Origin: Pseudomonas atagonensis
Lineage (GTDB): Bacteria > Pseudomonadota > Gammaproteobacteria > Pseudomonadales > Pseudomonadaceae
Direction of reading: 5' to 3'
NCBI RefSeq assembly: GCF_011369485.1
Contig: NZ_VXCA01000012.1
Coordinates: forward strand, 1 to 64,000
Length of the DNA stretch: 64,000 bases
Part shown: positions 42,675 to 52,470 of the stretch, in pieces
Numbering within the stretch: position 1 is the stretch's first letter
How the letters are laid out: each line of letters begins with the position of its first letter
Translations under genes and position numbers: made by a program
The notes under the pieces: generated by a model
The model's database searches: none
What the model saw: the letters and a program-made list of their open reading frames with translations, nothing else
What the model was told of the DNA's origin: nothing

Positions 42675-45215
42675 ATGTCGTCGTTTTCCAATTCAAAACA
42701 CCCTTTAGCGATCAAAGGATTGATCATTGCGGTCGCAATCGCATCCTCTCCACAGGCCTACAGTCGAATTCTACTACCCGGCGAAAGTGCAGTTGTGACC
42801 AATCCACCTGCTCCCGAAGTATGGGGGGTGTCTGGTGGGGGGACGTTGTCTATTATCAATGCTGAAGCGCTGACCGTTAGTGCAGCAGATGCCAGTGTCG
42901 TTTTCAACGGCGGCAAGAGCCAGAGAATCGATGCCAGCAATTCTGCCCTATCCCTTTCTGGAGCCATTGTTGAAAGCACGAGCGGCAGAGGGGCGATCCA
43001 ACTGATCGACAGTAGCGCCACGATCGACAACCAGACAAAGGTCACCAGTTCCAACAGTTTTGGCCTTCTGATAGGTCGCAATCAAAATACTCCCGTCTCC
43101 TCCAGTGCGACCGTTAAAGGCGGAAGTACGATTACGGGACTTCCCGGCGGTGCGAACGCCGTGGGTTTCGCGGTTCTGAATGTTGAAAACTCGACCATTC
43201 GTGGTACCGGTGTGACCAGTTACGGCGTGCAATTGGGCGGTGCAACACTCTCGGCTACGGGCAGCACTCTTTCCGGAGAGCAGGACGGGTTGCAGATCGT
43301 CACTGATCTGACAGGCGTCAATGCCAGCACCGTGACGCTCAACAACACCCGCGTGACCGGCGGCACAGGGTCGGCCATTGTACTGGGCTCCTCCGGCAGT
43401 GCCGGTACTGTTGCCACCATCAATGTCAGCGGAAATTCTGAACTGATCGGCGGCAATGGCTCGGTGTTAAAGGCCATCAACCGCTCGACTGCCAACTTCA
43501 ACGTCGATGGCAGTACCCTGACCGGCGATGTGATTGCCGAGACCGGCAGTACGGTTGCACTGCTGATGAAGAACGGCGCAACGCTCAACGGCAATCTACT
43601 GAACGTCACCCAGTCCAGGTTCGATACCGGCGCCACCTTGAACGGCAACGTAGAGGCCGTCGCGGGAACAGCGGCCGCTGTCAGCCTGGACCACGGTTCG
43701 GTCATCAACGGCAACGTCGATAACATCGCCAGCCTTTCGCTGAACAATGCAAGCAATCTGACCGGTAACGTCACCAGCGATACCAACGGCAGCGTGCTGC
43801 TGGACAACAGTTCGGTGCTCACGGGCCAGATCAACAACTCGGGTAACCTGACTATCAGCAATGCTGCGCAATGGGTCATGACCGGTGACAGCACGGTGCA
43901 ACAACTGGGCATGAACAACGGTGTCGTGCAAATGGGCACTAACGAGCAGTTCCAGCAGTTGAATATCGGCAATCTCACAGGTAAAGGCACCTTCGCGATG
44001 GGCACCGATCTCGGGACTGGCAGCACTGACTTCCTGAACGTGACCGGCTCTGCAAGCGGTCAGCATCAATTGCTTGTCTCTGCCACCGGAACGACGCCAG
44101 TTACCGCAGAACCGGTGAAAGTCGGCAATATTGCCGCCGGCACCGCTACTTTTACTCTGGCCAATAAAGACACGGTGGATGCCGGCACATTCGTTTACCG
44201 ACTGAAGCAGGAAGGGCAGGGTCTGTACCTCAACCCCGACAAGGAAACTGTCAGCACCTCGACCAATACCGCCCTGGCGTTGGCTGGCAGTGCCCGCAGT
44301 GTATTGAATGCGGAAATGAACATGCTCAGCGACCAGATCGGTGATCGTGGATTGAGCCTCCAACCTGATGCTTCGCTTCGCGCGGCCAGCGACAGTGACA
44401 CGACCAAGCTGAGCAACAGCGTCTGGGTGCGTACGTATGGCAACCAGTACAACGTCAAAAATGCCTACGGCGACGGCTACACCCAAAACCAGAACGGCAT
44501 CACCGGTGGTGCCGATACGACGGTGGACATTGCTGGCCGTGCGTGGGTCATCGGTGGTTTCGTGGGCGCCAGCCGCACCAATATGGACCTCAAATACGGT
44601 TCCAGCGCGACGGTCGACAGTCTGAATGCAGGCGTCTACGGCAGCACGTACGATGTTGAAAGCGGTGTATTCGTCAACGTCATGGCCAAGATCAACCAGT
44701 TCGACAACAAGGCCAAAGTCACCATGAGCGACGGTACGCAAGCCAAGGGCGATTACAAGGCTTTGGGCGCCAGCGGTTCGGTGGCGGTCGGAAAGCACAT
44801 TCGCCTGAAAGACAACTGGTTTGTCGAGCCGCAGGTCCGGGTATCGACCAGTGCGACCCAGAGCGACAGTTATCGCCTGGACAACGGCCTTGAGGTCGAA
44901 GCCGACACCATGCGTTCGCTTCAGGGCAATGTCGGTGTAAGGGGCGGCCGAGTCATCGCGCTTGAAAATGGCAGTTTGCTTGAGCCGAGTCTGTCGCTGG
45001 GGGCCGATCATGAATTTGTCAAAGCCAACCGGGTCAAGATCAATGACGACAGGTTCGATGACGATCGTGCCAGCAGCGGGGTCGAATATGGAGCGGGGCT
45101 GAAGTGGACGCCGGGACAGCGCAACTGGCAGGTTTCCGGTCAGGTCGGAGGCAGCAAAGGTAACACCGTCAATCAGGACTGGAGTGGCAGCCTGCGAGTC
45201 AGTTACTTCTTCTGA
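42675..45215 (+). CDS. Classical autotransporter with pertactin-like passenger
   Basis: An 846-residue type Va secreted protein. The N-terminus (MSSFSNSKHPLAIKGLIIAV, then AIASSPQAYS) is a signal peptide. The passenger (about 30-560) is a beta-helix with many short Asn/Gly-rich repeats (TLNGNLLNV, TLNGNVEAV, VINGNVDNI, LTGNVTSD). A linker with LALAGSARSVLNAEMNMLSD precedes the C-terminal beta-barrel (about 580-846: SVWVRTYGNQYNVKNAYGDG, GFVGASRTNMDLKYGSSATV). It ends in the outer-membrane signature LRVSYFF. No catalytic site was seen, so adhesion or a surface role is likely. GAGGAAG lies before the ATG. Codon use is closer to the genome than that of the preceding gene. Confidence 0.88.
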   Translation: MSSFSNSKHPLAIKGLIIAVAIASSPQAYSRILLPGESAVVTNPPAPEVWGVSGGGTLSIINAEALTVSAADASVVFNGGKSQRIDASNSALSLSGAIVESTSGRGAIQLIDSSATIDNQTKVTSSNSFGLLIGRNQNTPVSSSATVKGGSTITGLPGGANAVGFAVLNVENSTIRGTGVTSYGVQLGGATLSATGSTLSGEQDGLQIVTDLTGVNASTVTLNNTRVTGGTGSAIVLGSSGSAGTVATINVSGNSELIGGNGSVLKAINRSTANFNVDGSTLTGDVIAETGSTVALLMKNGATLNGNLLNVTQSRFDTGATLNGNVEAVAGTAAAVSLDHGSVINGNVDNIASLSLNNASNLTGNVTSDTNGSVLLDNSSVLTGQINNSGNLTISNAAQWVMTGDSTVQQLGMNNGVVQMGTNEQFQQLNIGNLTGKGTFAMGTDLGTGSTDFLNVTGSASGQHQLLVSATGTTPVTAEPVKVGNIAAGTATFTLANKDTVDAGTFVYRLKQEGQGLYLNPDKETVSTSTNTALALAGSARSVLNAEMNMLSDQIGDRGLSLQPDASLRAASDSDTTKLSNSVWVRTYGNQYNVKNAYGDGYTQNQNGITGGADTTVDIAGRAWVIGGFVGASRTNMDLKYGSSATVDSLNAGVYGSTYDVESGVFVNVMAKINQFDNKAKVTMSDGTQAKGDYKALGASGSVAVGKHIRLKDNWFVEPQVRVSTSATQSDSYRLDNGLEVEADTMRSLQGNVGVRGGRVIALENGSLLEPSLSLGADHEFVKANRVKINDDRFDDDRASSGVEYGAGLKWTPGQRNWQVSGQVGGSKGNTVNQDWSGSLRVSYFF

Positions 45216-45230
45216 TACGCCGAAACAACA

Positions 45231-45264
45231 AACGCCCCGTGCAGAGATGCCGGGGCGTTTTTTT
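45231..45264 (+). terminator. Intrinsic terminator after the autotransporter
   Basis: AACGCCCCG and CGGGGCGTT form a 9-bp stem with an 11-base loop followed by a T run. It also faces the convergent DUF1345 gene. Confidence 0.8.
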
Positions 45265-45270
45265 GTGCGT

Positions 45271-45912
45271 TCAGCCGAAGAGCCCGGCGGCGATGTTGAT
45301 CGAGAAACCCAGAATTGCTGTATTGAACACAAACCCGATCAACGACTGTGCCAGCACAATTTTGCGTATCTCTCGCGTTGCAACGCCGACATCCGCGGTC
45401 TGTACCGCCACGCCGATGGTGAACGAGAAGTACAGAAAGTCCCAATAGTTGGGGGTTGTCAGGCCTTCGGCAAAGCGCAGAGCCGGTTCCTTGCCGTCCC
45501 AGGTGTAAAACAACCGGGCGTAGTGGACGCAGAAAATCACCCCGATCAGCAGCCATGAACCGATGACCGTCAGTGCGGTGAAACCGTAGTGCAGGAGTTT
45601 GCGGGTGGTTTCCAGGTCCTTGCTGCCAGCCAGCTCGACGGTAATGGTCGCCAGGCTGGCCAAAGCGGCGATGCAGACGACGAACAGCACAAGCCCGGCA
45701 TTTTCATCCTCGACTTCGGCGATGCGTTTGACGTCCGGCGCTTTTGCCCGGGCTGTCAGCCAGAACATCAGGATCAGATAGGTCCAGACGCCGGCGTTCC
45801 AGCCGATGAGGATTTTGCTGACGATGGAATCGGCGGGAGCCAACAGGCCGGTGGCGAGGCCAACCAGGAAAGCGGCGGACAAGCGGGGGTGAGTACGGGC
45901 GAGAAAGCGCAT
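45271..45912 (-). CDS. DUF1345 membrane protein
   Basis: A 213-residue inner-membrane protein with five predicted helices, matching DUF1345: [77 protein letters not shown], the conserved [20 protein letters not shown], and [20 protein letters not shown]. The YFSFTIG and TAD region is reminiscent of ion-channel pore segments, but no function is proven. A perfect palindrome lies between it and the RND gene upstream. Confidence 0.78.
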   Translation of the reverse strand: MRFLARTHPRLSAAFLVGLATGLLAPADSIVSKILIGWNAGVWTYLILMFWLTARAKAPDVKRIAEVEDENAGLVLFVVCIAALASLATITVELAGSKDLETTRKLLHYGFTALTVIGSWLLIGVIFCVHYARLFYTWDGKEPALRFAEGLTTPNYWDFLYFSFTIGVAVQTADVGVATREIRKIVLAQSLIGFVFNTAILGFSINIAAGLFG

Positions 45913-45954
45913 GGGGACTCGATGGGCCAGGGTGGTTCAGACACCTTAGCCATA

Positions 45955-45978
45955 TGGGAGCTGGCATGCCAGCTCCCA
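45955..45978. repeat. 24-bp perfect palindrome (single REP-like hairpin)
   Basis: TGGGAGCTGGCA is followed immediately by its exact complement, giving a fully symmetric 24-bp site. It lies seven bases after the RND permease stop. It is probably a solitary REP-type hairpin that protects or ends the efflux transcript. Confidence 0.7.
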
Positions 45979-45984
45979 CTCTGG

Positions 45985-48900
45985 TTAGTCGCGCTTGGTG
46001 AATCTCTGGACAAGCTGCATGACGACAACAAAGAACACCGGCACAAAGATCACCGCCAGCGTCGCCGTGATCATCCCGCCAATCACCCCGGTGCCGATGG
46101 CTTGCTGACTCGCCGAACTCGCGCCCGTGGCAATTGCCAGCGGCACCACACCCAGAATGAACGCCAGCGAAGTCATGACAATCGGTCGCAACCGCAGACG
46201 CGCCGCTTGCAGCGTGGCATCAATCAAATCATGCCCTTCGTCATACAGGCTCTTGGCAAACTCGATGATCAGGATCGCGTTCTTCGCCGACAGGCCGATG
46301 ATGGTAATCAGCCCGACCTTGAAGAACACATCGTTGGGCATCCCGCGCAAGGTCACCGCCAGCACCGCACCGAGCACCCCCAGCGGCACAACGAGCAACA
46401 CCGACGTTGGAATCGACCAGCTCTCATACAGCGCGGCCAGACACAGGAACACGATCAGCAGCGACAGCCCGAGCAGGATCGGTGCCTGACTGCCGGACAA
46501 ACGCTCCTGCAACGACAGGCCGGTCCATTCTTGACCCAGACCTTTCGGCCCCTGGGCCACCAGACGTTCGATTTCCGCCATGGCTTCGCCGGTGCTGTGA
46601 CCGGGTGTCGGCTCACCGGAAATCGCAATCGCCGGGTAGCCGTTGTAGCGCGTCAACTGCGCCGGGCCCTGAATCCAGGTGGCGCGAACAAAGGCCGACA
46701 GCGGCACCATTTTTCCGTCGTTGTTGCGCACGTGCATCTTGAGCAGATCGTCGACCTGACTGCGTCGATCACCTTCGGCCTGCACCACTACGCGCTGCAT
46801 GCGTCCCTGATTGGGGAAGTCGTTGACGTAAGAGGAACCCACCGCCGTGGACAGCACGTTGCTGATGTCAGCGAACGAAACGCCCAAAGCATTGGCCTGT
46901 TTGCGATCCACCTCGAGTTGCACTTGTGGCGCTTCGGCCAGGGCACTCTCGCGTACGTTCATCAACACCGGACTTTTCTCGGCGGCAGCGAGCAAGTCGG
47001 TACGCGCCTGCATCAAGGTCGCGTGGCCCAGTCCACCGCGATCCTGCAGGCGGAACTCGAAACCACTGGAGGTGCCGAGGCCGTCAACCGGAGGCGGCAG
47101 CACGGCGAAGGCCACCGCGTCCTTGATCTGACTGAGTGCGACGTTGGCGCGGTCGGCAATCGAGCTTGCCGAGTCATCGCTGCCGCGTTGCGACCAGTCC
47201 TTGAGCGTGGAGAACGCCAGTGCGGCGTTCTGGCCGCTGCCGGAGAAGCTGAAGCCGAGAATCACCACACTGTCGCTGATCCCCGGTTCGCCGGCGTTGT
47301 GCGCTTCGAACTGCTCGGCGACTTGCACTGTGCGGTTTTTGGTTGCGCCCGGTGGCAACTGAATGTCGGTAATGGTGTAACCCTGATCTTCCACCGGCAG
47401 GAACGAGGAGGGCAGTCGCGCAAAGCACAGGCCCAGACCGACCAGCAAAACGCCATAAATCAGCAGGTAGCGGCCTGTGCGTTTCAGCGCATAACCGACC
47501 CAGCCCTGATACCGATCGGTCAGTTGCTCGAAACGGCGGTTGAACCAGCCGAAGAATCCGGTTTTCTCGTGATGCTCGCCCTTGGCAATCGGCTTGAGCA
47601 ACGTGGCGCAAAGCGCCGGGGTCAAGGTCAGTGCGAGGAACGCCGAGAACAGGATCGAAGTCGCCATCGACAACGAGAACTGCTGGTAAATGACCCCGAC
47701 AGAACCCTGCATGAACGCCATCGGAATGAACACCGCTACCAGCACCAGCGTGATGCCGATGATGGCGCCGGTGATCTGTGTCATTGCCTTGCGCGTCGCC
47801 TCCTTGGGCGACAGGCCTTCGGTAGCCATGATCCGCTCGACGTTCTCCACCACGACAATGGCGTCGTCCACCAGAATGCCGATGGCCAGCACCATGCCGA
47901 ACATGGTCAGCACGTTGATCGAAAAACCCAGCGCAAGCATCGTCGCAAACGTGCCCATCAACGCCACCGGTACCACCAGGGTCGGGATCAGCGTGTAACG
48001 GATGTTCTGCAGGAACAGGAACATCACTGCAAACACCAGCAGCATCGCCTCGCCCAAGGTGTACACCACTTTGGTGATCGAGACTTTAACGAACGGCGAA
48101 GTGTCGTATGGGATCTTGTACTCCACGCCCGCCGGGAAGTAGCGCGACAGCTCATCCATCTTCGCGCGGATCAACGTCGCGGTGCTCAGGGCGTTGGCGC
48201 CCGGCGACAGCTGTACGCCGACAGCGGTGGACGGTTTGCCGTTGAGACGGGTGCCAAACTGGTATTCCTGACTGCCGATCTCGACGCGCGCCACGTCACC
48301 GATGCGCACGATCGAGCCGTCCGGGTTGGCCTTGAGCACGATGTCGGCGAATTCCTGCGGCGTCGACAACTGGCCCTTGACCAGAATGGTCGCGGTGATT
48401 TCCTGAGTCGACGGGTTCGGCAGGTCACCGATGCTGCCGGCAGAAACCTGTGCGTTCTGCGCAACGATGGCGGCGTTGACGTCGGCCGGCGTGAGGTTGA
48501 AGCCGATCAGCTTCTGCGGATCGACCCAAATGCGCATGGCCCGTTCGGCGCCATACAGTTGCGCCTTGCCGACACCGTCGATGCGTTTGATTTCGTTCAT
48601 CACGTTGCGCGCCAGATAATCACTGAGCGCGACGTCATCCAGCTTGCCATCGCTGGACGTCAGGGTGATCAGCAACAGGAAACCGGAAGAGACTTTCTCG
48701 ACCTGAAGGCCTTGCTGGTTCACCGCTTGCGGCAGACGCGACTCGACAACCTTTAGGCGGTTCTGCACGTCTACCTGAGCCAGTTCCGGGTTGGTGCCCG
48801 GCTGGAAAGTGGCCTTGATCGTCGCGCTGCCGAGGCTGCTTTGCGATTCGAAGTACAACAGGTGGTCGGCACCGTTGAGCTCTTCCTCGATCAGGCTGAC

Positions 48901-49083
48901 CACGCTCTCGTCGACGGTCTGCGCGGAGGCACCGGGGTACACGGCATAGATTTCGATCTGTGGCGGCGCGACATCGGGGTATTGCGCCACCGGCAATTGC
49001 GGGATGGCCAGTGCACCGGCCAACAGAATGAACAACGCGACCACCCAGGCGAATACCGGGCGGTCGATAAAGAACTGCGGCAT
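45985..49083 (-). CDS. RND multidrug efflux permease (HAE1 family, MexD-like)
   Basis: A 1032-residue inner-membrane proton-drug antiporter of the AcrB/MexD type, closest by eye to MexD (MPQFFIDRPVFAWVVALFIL, YPDVAPPQIEIYAVYPGASA). Twelve helices and two large periplasmic loops are present. The proton-relay Asp pair is in AIGILVDDAIVVVENVERIM and the Lys in GLSAKNAILIIEFAKSLYDE. It follows the adaptor gene by 15 bp on the same strand. No outer-membrane channel gene is adjacent, so the pump must borrow one. The divergent two-component system is the likely regulator. Substrates unknown. Confidence 0.9.
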   Translation of the reverse strand: MPQFFIDRPVFAWVVALFILLAGALAIPQLPVAQYPDVAPPQIEIYAVYPGASAQTVDESVVSLIEEELNGADHLLYFESQSSLGSATIKATFQPGTNPELAQVDVQNRLKVVESRLPQAVNQQGLQVEKVSSGFLLLITLTSSDGKLDDVALSDYLARNVMNEIKRIDGVGKAQLYGAERAMRIWVDPQKLIGFNLTPADVNAAIVAQNAQVSAGSIGDLPNPSTQEITATILVKGQLSTPQEFADIVLKANPDGSIVRIGDVARVEIGSQEYQFGTRLNGKPSTAVGVQLSPGANALSTATLIRAKMDELSRYFPAGVEYKIPYDTSPFVKVSITKVVYTLGEAMLLVFAVMFLFLQNIRYTLIPTLVVPVALMGTFATMLALGFSINVLTMFGMVLAIGILVDDAIVVVENVERIMATEGLSPKEATRKAMTQITGAIIGITLVLVAVFIPMAFMQGSVGVIYQQFSLSMATSILFSAFLALTLTPALCATLLKPIAKGEHHEKTGFFGWFNRRFEQLTDRYQGWVGYALKRTGRYLLIYGVLLVGLGLCFARLPSSFLPVEDQGYTITDIQLPPGATKNRTVQVAEQFEAHNAGEPGISDSVVILGFSFSGSGQNAALAFSTLKDWSQRGSDDSASSIADRANVALSQIKDAVAFAVLPPPVDGLGTSSGFEFRLQDRGGLGHATLMQARTDLLAAAEKSPVLMNVRESALAEAPQVQLEVDRKQANALGVSFADISNVLSTAVGSSYVNDFPNQGRMQRVVVQAEGDRRSQVDDLLKMHVRNNDGKMVPLSAFVRATWIQGPAQLTRYNGYPAIAISGEPTPGHSTGEAMAEIERLVAQGPKGLGQEWTGLSLQERLSGSQAPILLGLSLLIVFLCLAALYESWSIPTSVLLVVPLGVLGAVLAVTLRGMPNDVFFKVGLITIIGLSAKNAILIIEFAKSLYDEGHDLIDATLQAARLRLRPIVMTSLAFILGVVPLAIATGASSASQQAIGTGVIGGMITATLAVIFVPVFFVVVMQLVQRFTKRD

Positions 49084-49098
49084 ATAAAAGCGTCCTGC

Positions 49099-50256
49099 TT
49101 ACTGACCAGAGGTCTGGGCAAGTGGAAGAGGGGTGTCGTCGATCTGTACTTTTTCGCCGGGGCGGGCGTGTTGCAGGCCTTCGATGACAATGCGATCGCC
49201 GGGTTTGAGGCCTCCGGTGACGATCCAGCGGTCGTTCTGCACGGCGCCCAGTTGCACCGGTTGCTGAGCGACGCGCATTTGTTCGTCGACCGTCAGCACT
49301 TGTGCGATCCCGGCGCTGTCGCGCTGCACGGCGCGTTGCGGCACGGTAAGGCCGTTCTGGATTGTTGCCTGTTCGAGGCGCACGCGCACGAAGCTGCCCG
49401 GCAACAGGTCGAGGTCGGGGTTGGGGAATTCGCTGCGCAGAATGATCTGGCCGGTGCCCGGATCGACGGTGATATCGGCAAACAGTAATTTACCGGGCAA
49501 CGGATAGAGGCTGCCGTCGTCCTGAATCAATGTCGCCTTGACCTGATCCTGACCGACCTGCTGCAACTGCCCGGAGCGGAAGGCGCGGCGCAGTTCATTC
49601 AGTTCGCGGGTCGATTGCGTAACATCGGCGTGGATCGGGTTGAGTTGCTGAATCAGCGCAAGTGGCGTGGTTTCGTTCTGACCGACCAGTGCACCTTCAG
49701 TGACCAGTGCGCGACCGACGCGTCCGGAAATAGGCGCAGTCACGGTGGCATAGCCGAGGTTGAGCTTCGCGCGCTCGACGGCGGCCTTGTTGGCGGCGAC
49801 GTCGGCTGCGGTTTGCCGGGCGTTGGCGCGGGCGTTGTCGTAGTCCTGGGCACTGATGGCCTTGTCGTCGATCAACTGGGCGTAGCGCTGTTCTTGCAGT
49901 CTGGCCTGGAATGCATTGGCTTCGGCCTTGCGCAACGCGGCTTCGGCGCTGTCCAGATCAGCCTTGAACGGCGCCGGGTCGATGCGGAACAGCACGTCGC
50001 CCTTTTTCACGTCGCTGCCTTCACGAAACGTGCGTTGCAGCACGACGCCGGCAACCCGGGCGCGGACTTCGGCAATGCGTGGTGCGGCAATCCGGCCACT
50101 GAGTTCGCTGCTGATCGACAGCGGATGGGCTTCGAGGGTTTCAATCCGTACGGTGGCCGGTGGCGCCTGTTCCTCGGCCGTCGAGGACGAGTCGCAACCA
50201 CTCAGCGAAAACGCCAGTGCGATCAGGCCGAGCCCGGCCAACAGATTCTTAAACAT
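49099..50256 (-). CDS. RND efflux periplasmic adaptor lipoprotein (MexC-like)
   Basis: A 385-residue membrane-fusion protein. The start (MFKNLLAGLGLIALAFSLSG) is a lipoprotein signal with the lipobox LSGC and acylated Cys at about 21. Order of parts: beta-barrel/lipoyl half (RVAGVVLQRTFREGSDVKKG), helical hairpin (ADLDSAEAALRKAEANAFQA), second lipoyl half (LNLGYATVTAPISGRVGRAL) and membrane-proximal domain. The ORF also opens with TTG two codons earlier, but the ATG at 50256 has GGGGG in place. First gene of the efflux operon; 185 bp divergent region to the response regulator. Confidence 0.9.
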   Translation of the reverse strand: MFKNLLAGLGLIALAFSLSGCDSSSTAEEQAPPATVRIETLEAHPLSISSELSGRIAAPRIAEVRARVAGVVLQRTFREGSDVKKGDVLFRIDPAPFKADLDSAEAALRKAEANAFQARLQEQRYAQLIDDKAISAQDYDNARANARQTAADVAANKAAVERAKLNLGYATVTAPISGRVGRALVTEGALVGQNETTPLALIQQLNPIHADVTQSTRELNELRRAFRSGQLQQVGQDQVKATLIQDDGSLYPLPGKLLFADITVDPGTGQIILRSEFPNPDLDLLPGSFVRVRLEQATIQNGLTVPQRAVQRDSAGIAQVLTVDEQMRVAQQPVQLGAVQNDRWIVTGGLKPGDRIVIEGLQHARPGEKVQIDDTPLPLAQTSGQ

Positions 50257-50441
50257 GTACAACCCCCAATATTGATGCCCGCATCCTACGGACAGTCGCC
50301 GAGGTTAGCGGTGAAGCTTTGTAGGCGCTGTGTGAAATTGTGTAAGGGTTTTACTCAGGGACGGGTGAGGCCGTATATCCTTTAGCCCTTGAAATTTATT
50401 GCGACAGATAAGCGTCGCCACCGCACTGTTCTGGAACACCC

Positions 50442-51143
50442 ATGCCCAACATTCTCCTGGTCGAAGACGACACCGCCCTCGCCGAACTGATTTCCAGCTA
50501 CCTCGAACGCAACGGTTACTCCGTCAGCGTCATTGGCCGTGGCGACCATGTGCGTGAGCGGGCGCGGGTCAATCCGCCGGATCTGGTGATTCTCGATCTG
50601 ATGCTGCCGGGGCTTGATGGCCTACAGGTCTGTCGCCTGCTGCGCGCCGATTCCGCCACGCTGCCGATTCTGATGCTCACCGCTCGCGATGACAGTCACG
50701 ATCAGGTGCTGGGACTTGAAATGGGCGCGGACGACTACGTGACCAAACCCTGTGAACCTCGCGTTCTGCTGGCCCGGGTGCGCACCTTGCTGCGGCGCAG
50801 CAGCCTCGGCGAGCCAATGACCGTCAATGACCGGATCGTCATGGGCAATCTGTGCATTGATCTGTCGGAACGCACCGTGACCTGGCGCGAGCAGGCGGTC
50901 GAGCTGTCCAGCGGCGAATACAATTTGTTGGTAGTGCTGGCCCGGCATGCCGGTGAAGTGCTCAGTCGCGATCAGATCCTGCAGCGCCTGCGCGGCATCG
51001 AGTTCAACGGCACTGACCGTTCGGTGGACGTGGCCATCTCCAAGCTGCGGCGCAAGTTCGACGATCATGCCGGTGAAGCGCGCAAGATCAAGACCGTGTG
51101 GGGCAAGGGTTACCTGTTCAGCCGTTCCGAGTGGGAATGCTGA
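50442..51143 (+). CDS. OmpR-family response regulator (RstA-like)
   Basis: A 233-residue response regulator. The receiver domain has the acidic pocket in NILLVEDDTALAELI, phospho-acceptor Asp in PPDLVILDLMLPGLDG (about residue 51), and Thr/Lys in ILMLTARDDS and GADDYVTKPCEPR. The C-terminal winged helix has the OmpR-type VDVAISKLRRKFDDHAGEAR and TVWGKGYLFS. The sensor kinase starts five bases after its stop. The pair is divergent from the RND efflux operon, so control of that pump is likely, but no binding site was proven. Confidence 0.9.
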   Translation: MPNILLVEDDTALAELISSYLERNGYSVSVIGRGDHVRERARVNPPDLVILDLMLPGLDGLQVCRLLRADSATLPILMLTARDDSHDQVLGLEMGADDYVTKPCEPRVLLARVRTLLRRSSLGEPMTVNDRIVMGNLCIDLSERTVTWREQAVELSSGEYNLLVVLARHAGEVLSRDQILQRLRGIEFNGTDRSVDVAISKLRRKFDDHAGEARKIKTVWGKGYLFSRSEWEC

Positions 51144-51147
51144 GCAA

Positions 51148-52449
51148 ATGTTCAGAATCCTGTTTCGCCTCTATCTGGTCACCATCGTTTCGTACAGCGC
51201 GGCGATTTATCTGGTGCCTGATCTGGTGGTCATGGCCTTCCGGGAGCGCTTCGTTACCTACAACCTGGATTATTCCCGAGGCCTGCAATCGCTGATCACC
51301 CGGCAGTTTCGCGCAGTGCCGGAGGAGCAATGGCCGGCGCTGGCGGCGTCGATGGACAAGGACTTTCAGCCTTTGCACATCGTGCTGGCACGCATCGATG
51401 ACGCCGAATTCTCCGCGCCTGAGCGCGAGCGCCTGCTGCGCGGTGAGAATGTGGTGCGCATCGGTGACTGGGGCTGGCGCACGTTGGCGGTGACGCCGCT
51501 GGATAACACCACGGCCGTGCAGATGGTGGTGCCGCCGGATCCGATGGACGTCAATTTGTTGTACTGGAGCATCAACGTGCTGATCGGCGCGTCGCTGCTG
51601 GCCTGCCTGTTGTTGTGGCTGCGGCCGCATTGGCGCGATCTGGAGCGCCTGCGGGGCACCGCCGAGCGCTTCGGCAAGGGCCACTTGAGCGAGCGCACGC
51701 AGATTGCGCCGAGTTCCAACATCGGCAGTCTCGCCAATGTCTTTGACACCATGGCCGGCGACATCGAAAACCTGCTCAATCAACAGCGCGATTTGCTCAA
51801 TGCCGTGTCCCACGAATTGCGCACGCCGCTGACCCGTCTGGATTTCGGTCTGGCGCTGGCGCTGTCGGATGATCTGCCGGCCTCCAGTCGTGAACGCCTG
51901 CAAGGGTTGGTGGCGCACATTCGCGAATTGGATGAATTGGTGCTGGAGCTGCTGTCTTACAGCCGATTGCAGAACCCGGCGCAGTTGCCGGAACAGGTCG
52001 ACGTGTCACTGGACGAGTTCATCGACAGCATTCTGGGCAGTGTCGATGAAGAGCTGGAGTCGCCGGAGATCGTCATCGATGTGCTGCTGCACGGTCAGCT
52101 CGAACGCTTTGCGCTGGATCCGCGCCTGACCGCACGGGCGATTCAGAACCTGCTGCGCAACGCCATGCGTTATTGCGAAAAACGCATTCAGATTGGCGTG
52201 CAGGTCAACCCTGCCGGGTGCGAAATCTGGGTGGATGACGACGGCATCGGTATCCCTGACGATGAGCGCGAGCGGATTTTCGAGCCGTTCTACCGACTTG
52301 ATCGCAGCCGCGATCGCGCCACCGGCGGTTTTGGCCTTGGCCTGGCCATCAGCCGTCGTGCGCTGGAAGCACAGGGCGGTACGGTGACAGTCGAGGCCTC
52401 ACCGCTCGGCGGGGCGCGGTTCCGCTTGTGGTTGCCGACCCCCACCTGA
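51148..52449 (+). CDS. Sensor histidine kinase (RstB-like)
   Basis: A 433-residue membrane kinase. Helices at about 5-27 (LFRLYLVTIVSYSAAIYLVP) and 143-163 (YWSINVLIGASLLACLLLWL) bracket a periplasmic sensor of about 115 residues. HAMP follows, then the HisKA domain with the phospho-His in LLNAVSHELRTPLTRLDFGL and the ATPase domain with N box (RAIQNLLRNAMRYC), G1 (VDDDGIGIPDDERERIFEPF) and G2 (GGFGLGLAIS). Start 51148 was chosen because the upstream open frame overlaps the regulator gene. Signal unknown. Confidence 0.9.
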   Translation: MFRILFRLYLVTIVSYSAAIYLVPDLVVMAFRERFVTYNLDYSRGLQSLITRQFRAVPEEQWPALAASMDKDFQPLHIVLARIDDAEFSAPERERLLRGENVVRIGDWGWRTLAVTPLDNTTAVQMVVPPDPMDVNLLYWSINVLIGASLLACLLLWLRPHWRDLERLRGTAERFGKGHLSERTQIAPSSNIGSLANVFDTMAGDIENLLNQQRDLLNAVSHELRTPLTRLDFGLALALSDDLPASSRERLQGLVAHIRELDELVLELLSYSRLQNPAQLPEQVDVSLDEFIDSILGSVDEELESPEIVIDVLLHGQLERFALDPRLTARAIQNLLRNAMRYCEKRIQIGVQVNPAGCEIWVDDDGIGIPDDERERIFEPFYRLDRSRDRATGGFGLGLAISRRALEAQGGTVTVEASPLGGARFRLWLPTPT

Positions 52450-52470
52450 TTGAACGCAGCGCAAATGCCG

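Noticed and set aside
45589..48756. A 1055-codon open frame on the plus strand
   Set aside because: It is antisense to the RND permease, whose motifs are complete; the frame is a by-product of high-G+C codon bias and encodes a low-complexity His/Gln/Arg-rich product.
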